Translations under genes and position numbers: made by a program
Source: Litorimonas haliclonae
Lineage (GTDB): Bacteria; Pseudomonadota; Alphaproteobacteria; Caulobacterales; Maricaulaceae
Assembly (NCBI RefSeq): GCF_965138505.1
Contig: NZ_CBCSCO010000003.1
Span: forward strand, 248,001-312,000
Length of the DNA stretch: 64,000 nucleotides
Direction of reading: 5' to 3'
Shown: piece after piece, positions 18,331 through 27,586 of the stretch
How the letters are laid out: each line of letters opens with the position of its first letter
How positions within the stretch are numbered: the first letter of the stretch is position 1
Notes under the pieces: generated by a model
Told to the model about the DNA's origin: nothing
The model's database searches: none
Seen by the model: the letters and a program-made list of their open reading frames with translations, nothing else

Positions 18331-19317
18331 TTATGCCCGTAATTTTCGAGCGATATCCCTAGCAAAGTAAGTTAAAACGCCGTCGCAGCCAGCCCGTCTA
18401 AAGGCGCCAAAGCTTTCCATCATGACCGCGTCTTCATCAATCCAGCCATTGGCCCCGGCAGCTTTTATCATGGCGTATTCGCCGCTTACCTGAAATGCGA
18501 AAGTCGGCATGGCGAAGGTATTTTTGAGGTCACGAATAATGTCCAGATAAGGCAATCCAGGCTTGACCATCAACATATCTGCGCCTTCATTTATGTCGAG
18601 TTCGACTTCTCTTATGGCTTCACTCCGATTGGCGGGATCCATTTGATATGTGCGCTTGTCTCCGCGAAGCGCGGCTTTGGTGCCGATGGCGTCCCGATAA
18701 GGGCCGTAGAAACCAGAGGCGTATTTTGCGGCATAGGACATGATCATCGTGTCGCCAAACTTCTCTTCGTCCAGCGCGTCCCGGATAGCCCCAACCCGGC
18801 CATCCATCATATCCGAAGGGGCGACAATATCTGCGCCGGATTTTGCGAGGATGATAGCACTTTCAGCAAGAATGTTTAGCGTGGGATCATTATCTATGAT
18901 GTCTCCGGTCATGACCCCGTCATGCCCATGATCCGTATAGGGGTCGAGGGCGACATCGACGATCACGCCAAGGCCGGGGCAGGCGGCTTTAACCGCTCTG
19001 ACAGCTTCGGGCACAAGGCCGCCTTCGTTCAAGCTTTCTGTTGCCTGAGCGTCTTTGTGACTTGGATCGATATGCGGGAAAATGGCAATAGCCGGAATGC
19101 CAAGCTCTTCAGCCTCTTTGGCGGCTTTCACAAGTCCGTCCAGATTGAGGCGCGAAACGCCAGGAAGGCTTGGAACAGGAGTCCTCTCTGTTTTCGAGTC
19201 GGACGCAACTAATGTCCAAATCAAATCATCAACCGCAGGACGGGTTTCCCGAACTAAGCGGCGTGACCAGTCATGGGCGCGGGTGCGGCGCATACGGACA
19301 GTAGGAAAGTGACTCAC
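18331..19317 (-). CDS. hemB: Delta-aminolevulinic acid dehydratase (porphobilinogen synthase)
   Basis: Joins two 5-aminolevulinate molecules into porphobilinogen in heme synthesis. The 328-residue protein has the two Schiff-base lysines in SYAAKYASGFYGPYRDA (Lys198) and MVKPGLPYLD (Lys252). The metal loop reads DVALDPYTDHGHDG (121-134) with Asp in place of the zinc cysteines, as in alphaproteobacterial Mg-type enzymes. The start is GTG, with AGAGG upstream. It is divergent from hemA with a 136-base shared upstream region. Confidence 0.96.
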   Translation of the reverse strand: MSHFPTVRMRRTRAHDWSRRLVRETRPAVDDLIWTLVASDSKTERTPVPSLPGVSRLNLDGLVKAAKEAEELGIPAIAIFPHIDPSHKDAQATESLNEGGLVPEAVRAVKAACPGLGVIVDVALDPYTDHGHDGVMTGDIIDNDPTLNILAESAIILAKSGADIVAPSDMMDGRVGAIRDALDEEKFGDTMIMSYAAKYASGFYGPYRDAIGTKAALRGDKRTYQMDPANRSEAIREVELDINEGADMLMVKPGLPYLDIIRDLKNTFAMPTFAFQVSGEYAMIKAAGANGWIDEDAVMMESFGAFRRAGCDGVLTYFARDIARKLRA

Positions 19318-19453
19318 GGAAAACCTCTTACAGAATTGTCAAAGCTAGAGAATTCCATAAACTATATGCGACAGTATGCACAGGTGCGAACGGGCTTTTT
19401 GCATGGCAATTGCGCCCAGCCTGTTTTATAGAGTGCGCGAACGGAGTTGCCTG

Positions 19454-20689
19454 ATGGCCAAAAACTATCATAGCTATTTTGAAAACGCTGTCGCGCGCGT
19501 GCGCGATGAAGGCCGCTATAGAATTTTTCGGGATATCCGCCGATCCAAAGGGAATTTCCCGAAGGCGACCTGGTTCCGCGACGGACTCGATGAAAAAGAA
19601 ATCACAGTCTGGTGCTCTAACGACTATCTCGGCATGGGCCAGATGGAGTGTATTGTTGAAGCGGTGAAGTCAGCCGTTGACCGGGCCGGTACAGGCTCAG
19701 GTGGAACGCGCAATATTTCCGGCACAACGCGCTATCACGTCCAACTCGAGAAGGAGCTGGCGACTCTTCACAAGAAAGACGCCGCGCTTGTCCTGACCTC
19801 TGGCTACGTTGCGAATGAAGCGACATTGGGCGTCATGAGTAAAATTATGCCCGGGCTGGTTATTTTCTCTGACGAGAAAAACCACGCCTCTATGATCTCC
19901 GGCATTCAGCGTGCCCGTTGTGAGAAGAAAATCTTTGCTCATAATGATTTGGCGGATCTGGAGGCCAAACTGAAATCCGTCCCATTGGAGCAGCCAAAAC
20001 TTATCGCCTTCGAAAGCGTATATTCAATGGATGCGGACATCGCCCCGATTGAAGAGATTTGCGATCTGGCGGATAAATATAATGCGTTAACCTATATAGA
20101 CGAAGTCCACGCTGTCGGGATGTATGGCAAACAAGGCGGCGGCGTCACAGAAGAACGCGGTCTCACAGATCGAATTGATATTATCCAAGGCACTTTGGCT
20201 AAAGCTTACGGTATGATTGGCGGCTATGTGGCGGCTGATTCTGTCATTATCGATGCTATCAGGTCTATGGCTTCTGGGTTTATCTTCACGACGTCCATCC
20301 CGCCCAGTACGGCGGCAGGTGCGCTTCGCAGTGTCAAAGTCCTTAAAATGACACCGGAGAAGCGGACGCAGCTGCACGAGCGAGCGGACTCGCTCAAAGC
20401 CAGATTACGCGAAGCGGGTTATCCTTTTGTAGATGGACCAACACATATTGTGCCTCTCATGGTAGGGGACCCTGTAAAATGTCAGGCAATTTCTGATCGT
20501 CTCATCGAGGATTTCGGCATTTACGCCCAGCCGATCAACTATCCAACTGTGCCGCGAGGCGAAGAGCGACTGCGCTTCACGCCAGGCCCCCTTCACACTG
20601 ACGCCATGATGGATGAATTGATGGTTGCATTGGAAATCGTTTGGGAAGAGTTCGGCCTAACAACTTCAAAGGTTGCTCAAGCCCTTTAG
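19454..20689 (+). CDS. hemA: 5-aminolevulinate synthase
   Basis: The C4-pathway ALAS, which condenses glycine with succinyl-CoA, the first heme step in alphaproteobacteria. I place the start at the ATG 19454, giving 411 residues and the family N-terminus MAKNYHSYFENAV; GGAG lies upstream. A longer frame to 19376 adds 26 residues with no family match. Motifs: GSGGTRNISGT near residue 81, YIDEVHAVGMYG near 214, and the PLP lysine in GTLAKAYGMIGGY (Lys250). It faces hemB, and glyA (which makes glycine) lies just downstream. Confidence 0.95.
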   Translation: MAKNYHSYFENAVARVRDEGRYRIFRDIRRSKGNFPKATWFRDGLDEKEITVWCSNDYLGMGQMECIVEAVKSAVDRAGTGSGGTRNISGTTRYHVQLEKELATLHKKDAALVLTSGYVANEATLGVMSKIMPGLVIFSDEKNHASMISGIQRARCEKKIFAHNDLADLEAKLKSVPLEQPKLIAFESVYSMDADIAPIEEICDLADKYNALTYIDEVHAVGMYGKQGGGVTEERGLTDRIDIIQGTLAKAYGMIGGYVAADSVIIDAIRSMASGFIFTTSIPPSTAAGALRSVKVLKMTPEKRTQLHERADSLKARLREAGYPFVDGPTHIVPLMVGDPVKCQAISDRLIEDFGIYAQPINYPTVPRGEERLRFTPGPLHTDAMMDELMVALEIVWEEFGLTTSKVAQAL

Positions 20690-20792
20690 TCGATAACTTG
20701 CTGAGCAAATTTATCCGTATTTCTTTAGGCTAGGCATTGCCGTTCGTCGGCGACAAAGTTAAGACCTGCAAAAACCCCAAACGGAGCCGACG

Positions 20793-22079
20793 ATGACTGA
20801 CTATACGGGTCGATATTTTTCTCAATCTCTTAAAGAGCGTGATCCTGCTGTCTATGATAGCATCAAGGACGAATTAGAGCGACAGCAGTCTGAGATCGAA
20901 CTCATTGCGTCTGAAAATATTGTCAGCAAAGCGGTCATGGAGGCCCAAGGATCTGTCCATACGAATAAATACGCCGAAGGCTATCCGGGAAAACGCTATT
21001 ATGGCGGGTGTGAGCATGTAGATGTCACCGAGAGCCTTGCCATTGAGCGGGCGTGTGAATTGTTCGGCGCTAAATTTGCCAATGTGCAACCAAATTCAGG
21101 ATCACAGGCAAATCAGGGCGTTTTCCTAGCGCTGATAAAGCCGGGCGATACCATAATGGGAATGGATCTGGCGTCAGGCGGACATCTAACCCATGGCGCC
21201 CCGCCTAACATGTCCGGGAAATGGTTTAATGCTGTGACCTATGGGGTACGCGAAGACAATCACCTGATTGATTATGATCAGGTAGAGCGCTTAGCTCTGG
21301 AGCATAAGCCTAAACTCATCATTTGCGGCGGCTCAGCTTATTCCCGCCAGATCGATTTCGCCCGATTCCGTGAAATCGCGGATAAGGTCGGAGCCTACCT
21401 TCATGTTGATATGGCGCATTTCGCTGGTCTTGTGGCCGGCGGGGAACACCCCAGCCCGTTCCCACATGCACATGTCGCGACGACTACGACACATAAAACT
21501 CTTCGGGGGCCGCGCGGCGGTATGATTCTGACGAATGACGAATCTCTCGCCAAGAAATTCAATTCAGCGATTTTCCCCGGCTTACAGGGCGGCCCGCTCA
21601 TGCATGTGATTGCCGGCAAGGCCGTCGCCTTTCAAGACTGTTTGCAGCCAGAGTTCAAAACTTATGCCAAGCAGGTCATAGAAAATTGCCGCGCTATGGC
21701 AGAGGCATTGGTAGAAGCTGGGTATGCAGTCGTTACCGGCGGCACGGATACGCATCTTGCACTGATCGATTTGTCCCCCAAAGGCGTCAAAGGCAATGCG
21801 GCGGAAAAAGCGCTGGAGCGCGCTTATATCACCTGCAATAAAAACGGGATTCCTTTTGATAAGGAAAAGTTTACCGTTACCTCTGGTCTTCGTGTTGGGT
21901 CTCCGGCAGGCACCACGCGGGGTTTTGGAACAGAGGAGTTCCGCGAAGTGGGAAGACTTATGGCGGAAGTCCTCGATGCTTTGGCTGAAAATCCAAAAGG
22001 TAATTCAGAGGTGGAGGCGTCTGTGCGTGAGCGCGTCAAGGCGCTAACGGCCCGTTTCCCGATTTATTCTGATTTGTAA
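20793..22079 (+). CDS. glyA: Serine hydroxymethyltransferase
   Basis: Interconverts serine and glycine with tetrahydrofolate, supplying one-carbon units. The 428-residue protein has the family start SLKERDPAVYDSI, the NKYAEGYPGKRYYGGCE motif (58-74) and the PLP lysine in TTTTHKTLRGPRGG (Lys235). A GGAG site lies 6 bases before the ATG. Position after hemA may help glycine supply for ALAS, but the 103-base gap leaves co-transcription uncertain. It ends at a hairpin shared with the convergent aminotransferase gene. Confidence 0.96.
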   Translation: MTDYTGRYFSQSLKERDPAVYDSIKDELERQQSEIELIASENIVSKAVMEAQGSVHTNKYAEGYPGKRYYGGCEHVDVTESLAIERACELFGAKFANVQPNSGSQANQGVFLALIKPGDTIMGMDLASGGHLTHGAPPNMSGKWFNAVTYGVREDNHLIDYDQVERLALEHKPKLIICGGSAYSRQIDFARFREIADKVGAYLHVDMAHFAGLVAGGEHPSPFPHAHVATTTTHKTLRGPRGGMILTNDESLAKKFNSAIFPGLQGGPLMHVIAGKAVAFQDCLQPEFKTYAKQVIENCRAMAEALVEAGYAVVTGGTDTHLALIDLSPKGVKGNAAEKALERAYITCNKNGIPFDKEKFTVTSGLRVGSPAGTTRGFGTEEFREVGRLMAEVLDALAENPKGNSEVEASVRERVKALTARFPIYSDL

Positions 22080-22091
22080 ATACTTAGACCA

Positions 22092-22120
22092 GTCATTACC
22101 CGAGCAGTTCGGGTAATGAC
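22092..22120. terminator. Hairpin between convergent glyA and ilvE
   Basis: A perfect 12-bp stem (GTCATTACCCGA / TCGGGTAATGAC) with a 5-base loop lies just after the glyA stop and 16 bases beyond the ilvE stop. There is no clear T tract on either side, so it may act as a weak terminator or as an mRNA 3'-end stabiliser. Confidence 0.65.
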
Positions 22121-22135
22121 CAAAGCTAGGGGTGC

Positions 22136-23020
22136 CTAAAAAGTCACCTTGCCGCGTCGATTTACAGCGTCGTCATAGTCCTGAACAAGCGCTTCGCAAA
22201 CCTTGCCGGGTTTGTAGTGGACGCCGTCAATTTCTCGAACCGGCGTCACTTCCGCTGCGGTACCGACCACAAAACACTCATCGAAATGCGCCATTTCGGA
22301 TGGGTGAATGTCGCGTTTGAAAACTTTGAAACCGCGGGCTTCCGCGAGCTTAACCACGCTGTCATGTGTGATGCCTTCAAGCAGAATATCATTTGTCGGT
22401 GTATGAAGTTCGTCTCCACGCACGAAGAAAATGTGGGCGCCTGTGCATTCGGCAACGCGTCCCCGGTAATCAAACATAAGGGCGTCATCAAAACCTTTCG
22501 CCGCAGCAGCGTCTTTGGACAGAGTGCAAATCATATAGAGTCCCGCCGCCTTTGATTTGGACGGTATCGTATCTGGCGCTGGGCGTTTCCAATCGGAAAT
22601 ACATAGGCGGATGCCTTTCATCTTGTCAGAGAAGTAGCTTCCCCAATGCCAGCATGCGACAGCCAAATGAATTTTATTGTTCTTGGAAGCAACGCCCATC
22701 ATTTCAGAACCGCGCCAAGCAACGGGGCGAAGATAGGCATCGTCCAAGCCGGATTTCTCCAGTGTCTCCTTACACGCCGCATCAATTTCCTCGCGAGTAT
22801 AAGGAATTTCATAACCTAGAAGCTTAGCCGAATTCATAAGGCGGTCTGAATGATCCGATAGCCTGAAGATTTCTCCGCCATAAGCTCTGTCGCCTTCAAA
22901 TACGGCGGAGCCGTAATGCAATGAATGAGTCAGTAGGTGAACATTGGTGTCGCGCCAGTCTTTAAACCCGCCATCAATCCAAATATGACCTTCACGGTCG
23001 TGATATGCTTTTTCGATCAT
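22136..23020 (-). CDS. ilvE: Branched-chain amino acid aminotransferase
   Basis: A class IV PLP aminotransferase of 294 residues that would exchange amino groups between Leu/Ile/Val and 2-oxoglutarate. It opens with the family's IWIDGGFKDWRDTNVHLLTHSLHYGSAVFEGDRAY and contains the PLP lysine region KSKAAGLYMICTLSKDAAAAKGFDDALMFD near residues 154-183. IlvE is favoured over D-amino-acid transaminase or ADC lyase by the HYGSAVFEG motif, but class IV members are hard to separate fully. It is divergent from the response regulator. Confidence 0.88.
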   Translation of the reverse strand: MIEKAYHDREGHIWIDGGFKDWRDTNVHLLTHSLHYGSAVFEGDRAYGGEIFRLSDHSDRLMNSAKLLGYEIPYTREEIDAACKETLEKSGLDDAYLRPVAWRGSEMMGVASKNNKIHLAVACWHWGSYFSDKMKGIRLCISDWKRPAPDTIPSKSKAAGLYMICTLSKDAAAAKGFDDALMFDYRGRVAECTGAHIFFVRGDELHTPTNDILLEGITHDSVVKLAEARGFKVFKRDIHPSEMAHFDECFVVGTAAEVTPVREIDGVHYKPGKVCEALVQDYDDAVNRRGKVTF

Positions 23021-23148
23021 GTTTCTAACTCTATTCTCTCTCGGCCTTGCGACTCTTGCATTTTCGCGCCATTCTGACTTTACACTATTCTTATTCTGGG
23101 ACGAGGTAAGTCAACCGCCATTCGGGTGAGAAAAAGGAATATTTGTCT

Positions 23149-23862
23149 ATGACACGCTCGCCGACGACCCGTCTGGACCGCTCTAATACTCATATCCTGA
23201 TCGTTGATGATGATGATCGGATACGTCTCTTATTGCAGAAATACTTGAGCCGGGAGGGATATCGTACATCTGTCGCCGAGAATGCAGCTTCAGCCAGAGA
23301 AAAAATGCGGGGTTTATCTTATGATTTGCTTATCCTGGATATAATGATGCCAGGGGAGGATGGTCTGTCCTTGTCCCGTAGCCTGCGTGAATCAAGTGAT
23401 GTGCCGATAATATTGCTGACCGCCAAAGGGGAGGCCGAGGACCGAATTTCCGGTCTTCGGGCCGGAGCAGATGATTACCTCTCAAAGCCTTTTGAACCTG
23501 AAGAACTTCTTTTGCGGATCGATAATGTATTTCGCCGTACCGGCCGGCCAGCCGTTTCGGACACGGTAGTGTTTGGGCCGTATAGCTATGATCTAGAAGC
23601 TCACTTATTGATCAAAGACGGGCAGCGCGTGCGTTTGACCACAGGCGAGCAGGTCATGTTAAACTTGCTCGCGAAACAGGGCGGTGGAACTGTGTCGAGA
23701 TATGAGCTGTCACAGAATATAAACGCCAACTCTGACCGCGCCGTAGATGTTCAAATTACACGGCTTCGCCGCAAAATCGAAGATAATCCAGCGGATCCTG
23801 ACTATATTCTTACGGTGAGAGGGCAGGGCTATCGTCTGATTTGTCACGCCGGCGACACATGA
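23149..23862 (+). CDS. OmpR-family response regulator
   Basis: A 237-residue two-component regulator. The receiver domain (about 14-125) has the acidic pocket DDDD (20-23), phospho-acceptor Asp64 in LILDIMMPG and Lys113 in YLSKPF. The C-terminal winged helix (about 145-232) ends in the RRKIEDNPADPDYILTVRGQGYR segment. I prefer the ATG at 23149, 10 bases after AAGGA, over a TTG two codons earlier. The sequence resembles the PetR branch common in alphaproteobacteria. It ends in an ATGA overlap with its kinase. Confidence 0.93.
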   Translation: MTRSPTTRLDRSNTHILIVDDDDRIRLLLQKYLSREGYRTSVAENAASAREKMRGLSYDLLILDIMMPGEDGLSLSRSLRESSDVPIILLTAKGEAEDRISGLRAGADDYLSKPFEPEELLLRIDNVFRRTGRPAVSDTVVFGPYSYDLEAHLLIKDGQRVRLTTGEQVMLNLLAKQGGGTVSRYELSQNINANSDRAVDVQITRLRRKIEDNPADPDYILTVRGQGYRLICHAGDT

Positions 23863-25166
23863 TTTTAAAACGTTATTTGCCCAAGAGCCTGTTTGGACGG
23901 GCTCTGCTTATTATCATGTTGCCTATTGGGGTGATGCAAATTGCCGTCGCCTATTTCTTCTTTAACGCCCATTGGGACCGCGTGACTGCAAACTTGTCAG
24001 ATAGTGTGTCGGCAGATATTGCCGTCGCGACTACCCTGTTCAAACAAGACCCGACCGTTACGCGGGCCGAAGACTTAGACGCGCTTCTCAGTCCGGGAAT
24101 GCAGCTCTCTGTCGTTTTCCGAGAAGGCGACGTTCTACCTGTCGCGCAGAGACGGCAAATGTTTTTTTCTAACCTCGACAAGACTCTACGCCGAGCCTTG
24201 AATGAAAACCTGGACGACCCGTTCTGGTTCGACACGACGCGTTATCCCAATCACATTGATGTTCGTGTTGAAGTGGAGGGCGGCTATCTTCGCTTTATTG
24301 CGGCGCGGGAGAGAGTTTTTGCCCCCACCGGTTTCGTCTTCATTTTCTGGCTCATTACGGCGACTGTGCTTCTGACTTTGGTGTCCATCATTTTTATCCG
24401 AAATCAAGCCAAGCCTATCAGGCTGCTCGCAGATGCGGCGGATGCTTACGGTAAGGGCCAGGACTTGGGCAATTTTAAACCCTCCGGCGCTTCAGAAGTT
24501 CGCCGGGCCGGTCAGTCATTTTTAAAAATGCGGAGTAGAATACAGCGCCATCTTGAACAACGAACTATGATGTTGGCGGGGGTTAGCCATGACCTACGCA
24601 CCCCGCTCACGCGGCTTAAACTTCAACTCGCTATGCAGGAAGATTCAGAGGAAACGCGGGCCGCTCGGCAAGACCTCATGGAGATGGAAACCATGCTAAA
24701 TGGATATCTTGATTTTGCGCGGGGACAAGGCAGCGAAATTCCGGAACCTGTGAATATACATGATTATCTGAAAGCCGTCGTCAAAGGACAATCTGCGAAA
24801 CTAGATGATAAATCCATTCGGAAGGGACTTACGGCGACTTTGCGCCCGATTGCTTTGTCACGAGCGCTCACAAATCTTATTTCGAATAGCACCAAATATG
24901 CCAAAGGATGCCAAGTTTCGGTAAAATCGTCTGCAGACCGAATCGAGTTCTATGTGGATGATGCAGGGCCGGGCATTCCGCCCGAGCAGCGCAAACAAGC
25001 GTTTCGGGCTTTCAGTCGTCTCGATGAGGCCCGTACCCAAAATATTGAAGGTGTCGGGTTGGGGTTATCCATTGCGAGGGATATTGCGCAGTTGCACGGC
25101 GGAAGTCTGAGTCTAGAAGACAGCCCTCTAGGAGGATTGCGCGCGATAATTTCGCTGCCTCAGTAA
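23859..25166 (+). CDS. Sensor histidine kinase, EnvZ type
   Basis: The partner of the preceding regulator. From ATG 23859 (ATGA overlap) the product is 435 residues. There are two membrane helices (about 12-36 and 158-181) flanking a periplasmic sensor region, then HAMP, the phospho-acceptor His244 in GVSHDLRTPLTRLKL, and an ATPase domain with N box LTNLISNSTKYA, G1 DDAGPGIP and G2 GVGLGLSIARDI. The small periplasmic domain does not reveal the signal. The EnvZ/PetP-like arrangement is clear. Confidence 0.93.
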   Translation: MILKRYLPKSLFGRALLIIMLPIGVMQIAVAYFFFNAHWDRVTANLSDSVSADIAVATTLFKQDPTVTRAEDLDALLSPGMQLSVVFREGDVLPVAQRRQMFFSNLDKTLRRALNENLDDPFWFDTTRYPNHIDVRVEVEGGYLRFIAARERVFAPTGFVFIFWLITATVLLTLVSIIFIRNQAKPIRLLADAADAYGKGQDLGNFKPSGASEVRRAGQSFLKMRSRIQRHLEQRTMMLAGVSHDLRTPLTRLKLQLAMQEDSEETRAARQDLMEMETMLNGYLDFARGQGSEIPEPVNIHDYLKAVVKGQSAKLDDKSIRKGLTATLRPIALSRALTNLISNSTKYAKGCQVSVKSSADRIEFYVDDAGPGIPPEQRKQAFRAFSRLDEARTQNIEGVGLGLSIARDIAQLHGGSLSLEDSPLGGLRAIISLPQ

Positions 25167-25174
25167 TGTTTAAA

Positions 25175-25708
25175 TCAGGGGAAAGACGCTAAATCAACAA
25201 GAGCGGATGTCAGGGCGTCTTCCGGAGATTTACCTGCCCAAATGACATATTGGCAGGCCGGGTAGCCCCGTTCTGCTGCGTCCAAGGCAGAGGCAATGAT
25301 GTCCATAGCTTGTTCCGTCCGAAGCCTGGCGCCGCCTTTCAAGGTCAGGGTGTCACGATAAACAAGCGCCTGATGACGTGTTGAATAGTCAAAGTGACCA
25401 GTTGAAAGGTTTTCGTTGATAAGGGACATAAGCCTGCAAATGTCGTCAGAGCGCCCTCCTGGCGTCTTACCGTCAAACATCAAAAAACACTGAACTTGTT
25501 CCGTGCCTGGATTCCAGATCAGGCTGATATCATGATCACACCAAAGCCCGGGCACCGAAAGTTCTATTTCATTCAGCTCGATCCGCTCCATGTCATAGCC
25601 TTCGGCCAGAGCGATCCGTTCAAAGACCTCGGTCGGATTACCCCGCAAAGCGGCTGAGCCCGTCAGGGACGGGTTGGGCCGGAGGCAATGGTGATCAGCA
25701 AATGACAT
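25175..25708 (-). CDS. YbjN domain-containing protein
   Basis: A 177-residue cytoplasmic protein resembling the YbjN family, whose fold is like type III secretion chaperones. Family-like segments are DISLIWNPGTEQVQCFLMFDG, LMSLINENLSTGHFDYS and LVYRDTL..KGG. In many alphaproteobacteria the family gene sits near proC and affects stress and motility traits when altered; no such neighbour is seen here. It is convergent with the histidine kinase gene, whose stop is 8 bases away. Function is not established. Confidence 0.75.
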   Translation of the reverse strand: MSFADHHCLRPNPSLTGSAALRGNPTEVFERIALAEGYDMERIELNEIELSVPGLWCDHDISLIWNPGTEQVQCFLMFDGKTPGGRSDDICRLMSLINENLSTGHFDYSTRHQALVYRDTLTLKGGARLRTEQAMDIIASALDAAERGYPACQYVIWAGKSPEDALTSALVDLASFP

Positions 25709-25821
25709 ATAGACGGGCCTTGTATCGAATCTCTAATTAGAAATTAGGATATTCATTGATTCTCACAAGATGTAGTGCCCGCCAGCGTGTTGATAACTAA
25801 TTTAAGTCGTGGGTAAGTCGC

Positions 25822-26475
25822 TCAGGCCGTTACTGCGGCTTGAGCTGGAGGCTCCCAAAGAGGGCGTTTCTTCATAATCCTTTTAAAGAGGTCTGATTGC
25901 AAACAGCGATCTAACCAATCTGCGACATTGGGAAGTGGCTTGGTGGCCCACCATTCCTTTTCCGTCGCAGCGAATTGCCTAATAAAAGGAAATGTTGCGA
26001 TATCTGCCAGACTTGCCGTATCTCTGAGCAAGAAGTCATTTTCCGCAAGCGCGGACTCCCAGTTTTGCAAAATAGCAACTGCCGCGCTGCGGTGCTCAAG
26101 GTTGACGTCTCCTCGTTCCGCGTCTTCGTCATATCGGCTGGCATATTTGTACTGATCCAAATGGGGTTTGAAATCTTCATCCATGAGGCGAAGAAACTCT
26201 GCTGTTCTGCCTGTTTCGTCAAACAACCAATTCTCGGGATCACTTTTATTGAGAGCATAGCGCATAATGGCCAAACTCTCGTCAATGACTTCTCCGGAAG
26301 ACTTTACAAAGACAGGCACTGTTCCCTTGGGTGAGGCCTCAAGCATAGCTTCGGGCTTGTCTCTGAGGGAAACTTCCCTGTGCTCATAGCTAATTTCGGC
26401 GGTAGCTAAGGCTAGCCTTGCTCGCATGGCATAGGGGCAGCGACGGAAGGAATATAAAATGGCATTGTCAGTCAT
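25822..26475 (-). CDS. Glutathione S-transferase family protein
   Basis: A 217-residue GST-like protein. The thioredoxin-like half begins ILYSFRRCPYAMRARLAL, with Cys13 in a CPYA motif as in omega/beta-type or glutaredoxin-like GSTs. The cis-proline motif KGTVPVF and the DESLAIMRYAL glutathione-binding segment follow. The helical C-terminal half is present. A CAGGAG site lies upstream. The Cys active site suggests thiol-transfer or dehalogenation/isomerase-like chemistry rather than classic conjugation; the substrate is unknown. The neighbouring trhO gene is transcribed in the same direction, 28 bases upstream. Confidence 0.85.
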   Translation of the reverse strand: MTDNAILYSFRRCPYAMRARLALATAEISYEHREVSLRDKPEAMLEASPKGTVPVFVKSSGEVIDESLAIMRYALNKSDPENWLFDETGRTAEFLRLMDEDFKPHLDQYKYASRYDEDAERGDVNLEHRSAAVAILQNWESALAENDFLLRDTASLADIATFPFIRQFAATEKEWWATKPLPNVADWLDRCLQSDLFKRIMKKRPLWEPPAQAAVTA

Positions 26476-26503
26476 AGAGTTTAAGTTTCTCCTGATAGGT
26501 AAA

Positions 26504-27421
26504 CTAAGTCTCTGATTTGCGCCCTATATGTGCTTCACCGCGTTGCTTGGCGAGGTCTATCTGTTTTTGTCGTTCAGCAAATCGCGCCTTTTGCTCTTTA
26601 CTCATATTGGCGTGGCAACGAGGGCAGGCGACGCCTTTTTCATAAAGCGGAGAGGCTTTGTCGTCCTCTGTGATCGGATGGCGACAGGCAAAGCATTGAT
26701 CATACTGCCCTTGCTCCAAATTGTGCTTTACCGCGACCCGCTGATCAAACACGAAACACTCTCCGTTCCAGAGACTTTTATCTTCGGGTTGTGTTTCGAG
26801 ATATTTTAAAATCCCGCCCTTTAAATGGTATACATCCTCAAAACCATTTTGTTTCATAAAGGCGCTGGCTTTTTCACATCGGATGCCGCCCGTGCAAAAC
26901 ATGGCGACTTTTGGCTTTGTGAGATTGCCTCGGTTTTTCTCGACCCATTCCGGAAATTCACGAAAGGTCTTAGTGTTGGGGTTGATAGCCCCTTCAAATG
27001 TACCAATTTCAACCTCGTAGTCATTACGCGTATCGATCAATATGGTGTCAGGATCGGAAATCAGATCGTTCCAATCGGAAGGTTTCACATAAGTCCCCAC
27101 AACTTTATTGGGGTCAATATTGTCAACGCCCATTGTCACGATCTCTTTTTTCAGACGCACTTTCATGCGGTAGAAAGGCGATCTATCCGCTTCAGAGAAT
27201 TTTGCATCCAACCCTGCGAGTCGAGGGTCCGCCCGTAAATAGGACAAAAGGTCATCAATTGCTTCATGTGAACCAGAGACCGTTCCGTTGATGCCTTCTT
27301 CCGCCAAAAGAATTGTACCTTTCACCTCCAATAGCTCGCACATCTTCAGGAGAGAAGGCTGAAGATCTATGTAATCCGGCAAAGCGGTGAAGTGGTATAG
27401 CGCGGCAATGCGGTAAGTCAT
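26504..27421 (-). CDS. trhO: tRNA uridine(34) hydroxylase / rhodanese-related protein
   Basis: TrhO (YceA) forms 5-hydroxyuridine at tRNA position 34. The 305-residue protein has an acylphosphatase-like N-terminal part with LLAEEGINGTVSG (39-51) and a rhodanese domain with the active cysteine in FCTGGIRCEKAS (Cys176). A C-terminal CFACRHP...CPRCH four-cysteine cluster, probably zinc-binding, precedes the tail. This order and length match the family. It is divergent from the TolB/TPR gene. Confidence 0.92.
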   Translation of the reverse strand: MTYRIAALYHFTALPDYIDLQPSLLKMCELLEVKGTILLAEEGINGTVSGSHEAIDDLLSYLRADPRLAGLDAKFSEADRSPFYRMKVRLKKEIVTMGVDNIDPNKVVGTYVKPSDWNDLISDPDTILIDTRNDYEVEIGTFEGAINPNTKTFREFPEWVEKNRGNLTKPKVAMFCTGGIRCEKASAFMKQNGFEDVYHLKGGILKYLETQPEDKSLWNGECFVFDQRVAVKHNLEQGQYDQCFACRHPITEDDKASPLYEKGVACPRCHANMSKEQKARFAERQKQIDLAKQRGEAHIGRKSET

Positions 27422-27586
27422 GACCGCGCTCTATGCCGCTACGCCGAAATAATCAACATTTCGCGCTGTTCTTTCTGCGAAGTCTTTAAAGTGTTTCCAC
27501 GAGCAAAACCCGCACATGCCAATATTGGCGAATGGAAATAGCGGCTATTAGGTATTTAAGTTTTTTTTCGATGTATCAAAGGGAAG

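Noticed and set aside
19376..19453. Longer start for hemA
   Set aside because: The 26 extra residues do not match ALAS, while ATG 19454 has a ribosome site and the family N-terminus.
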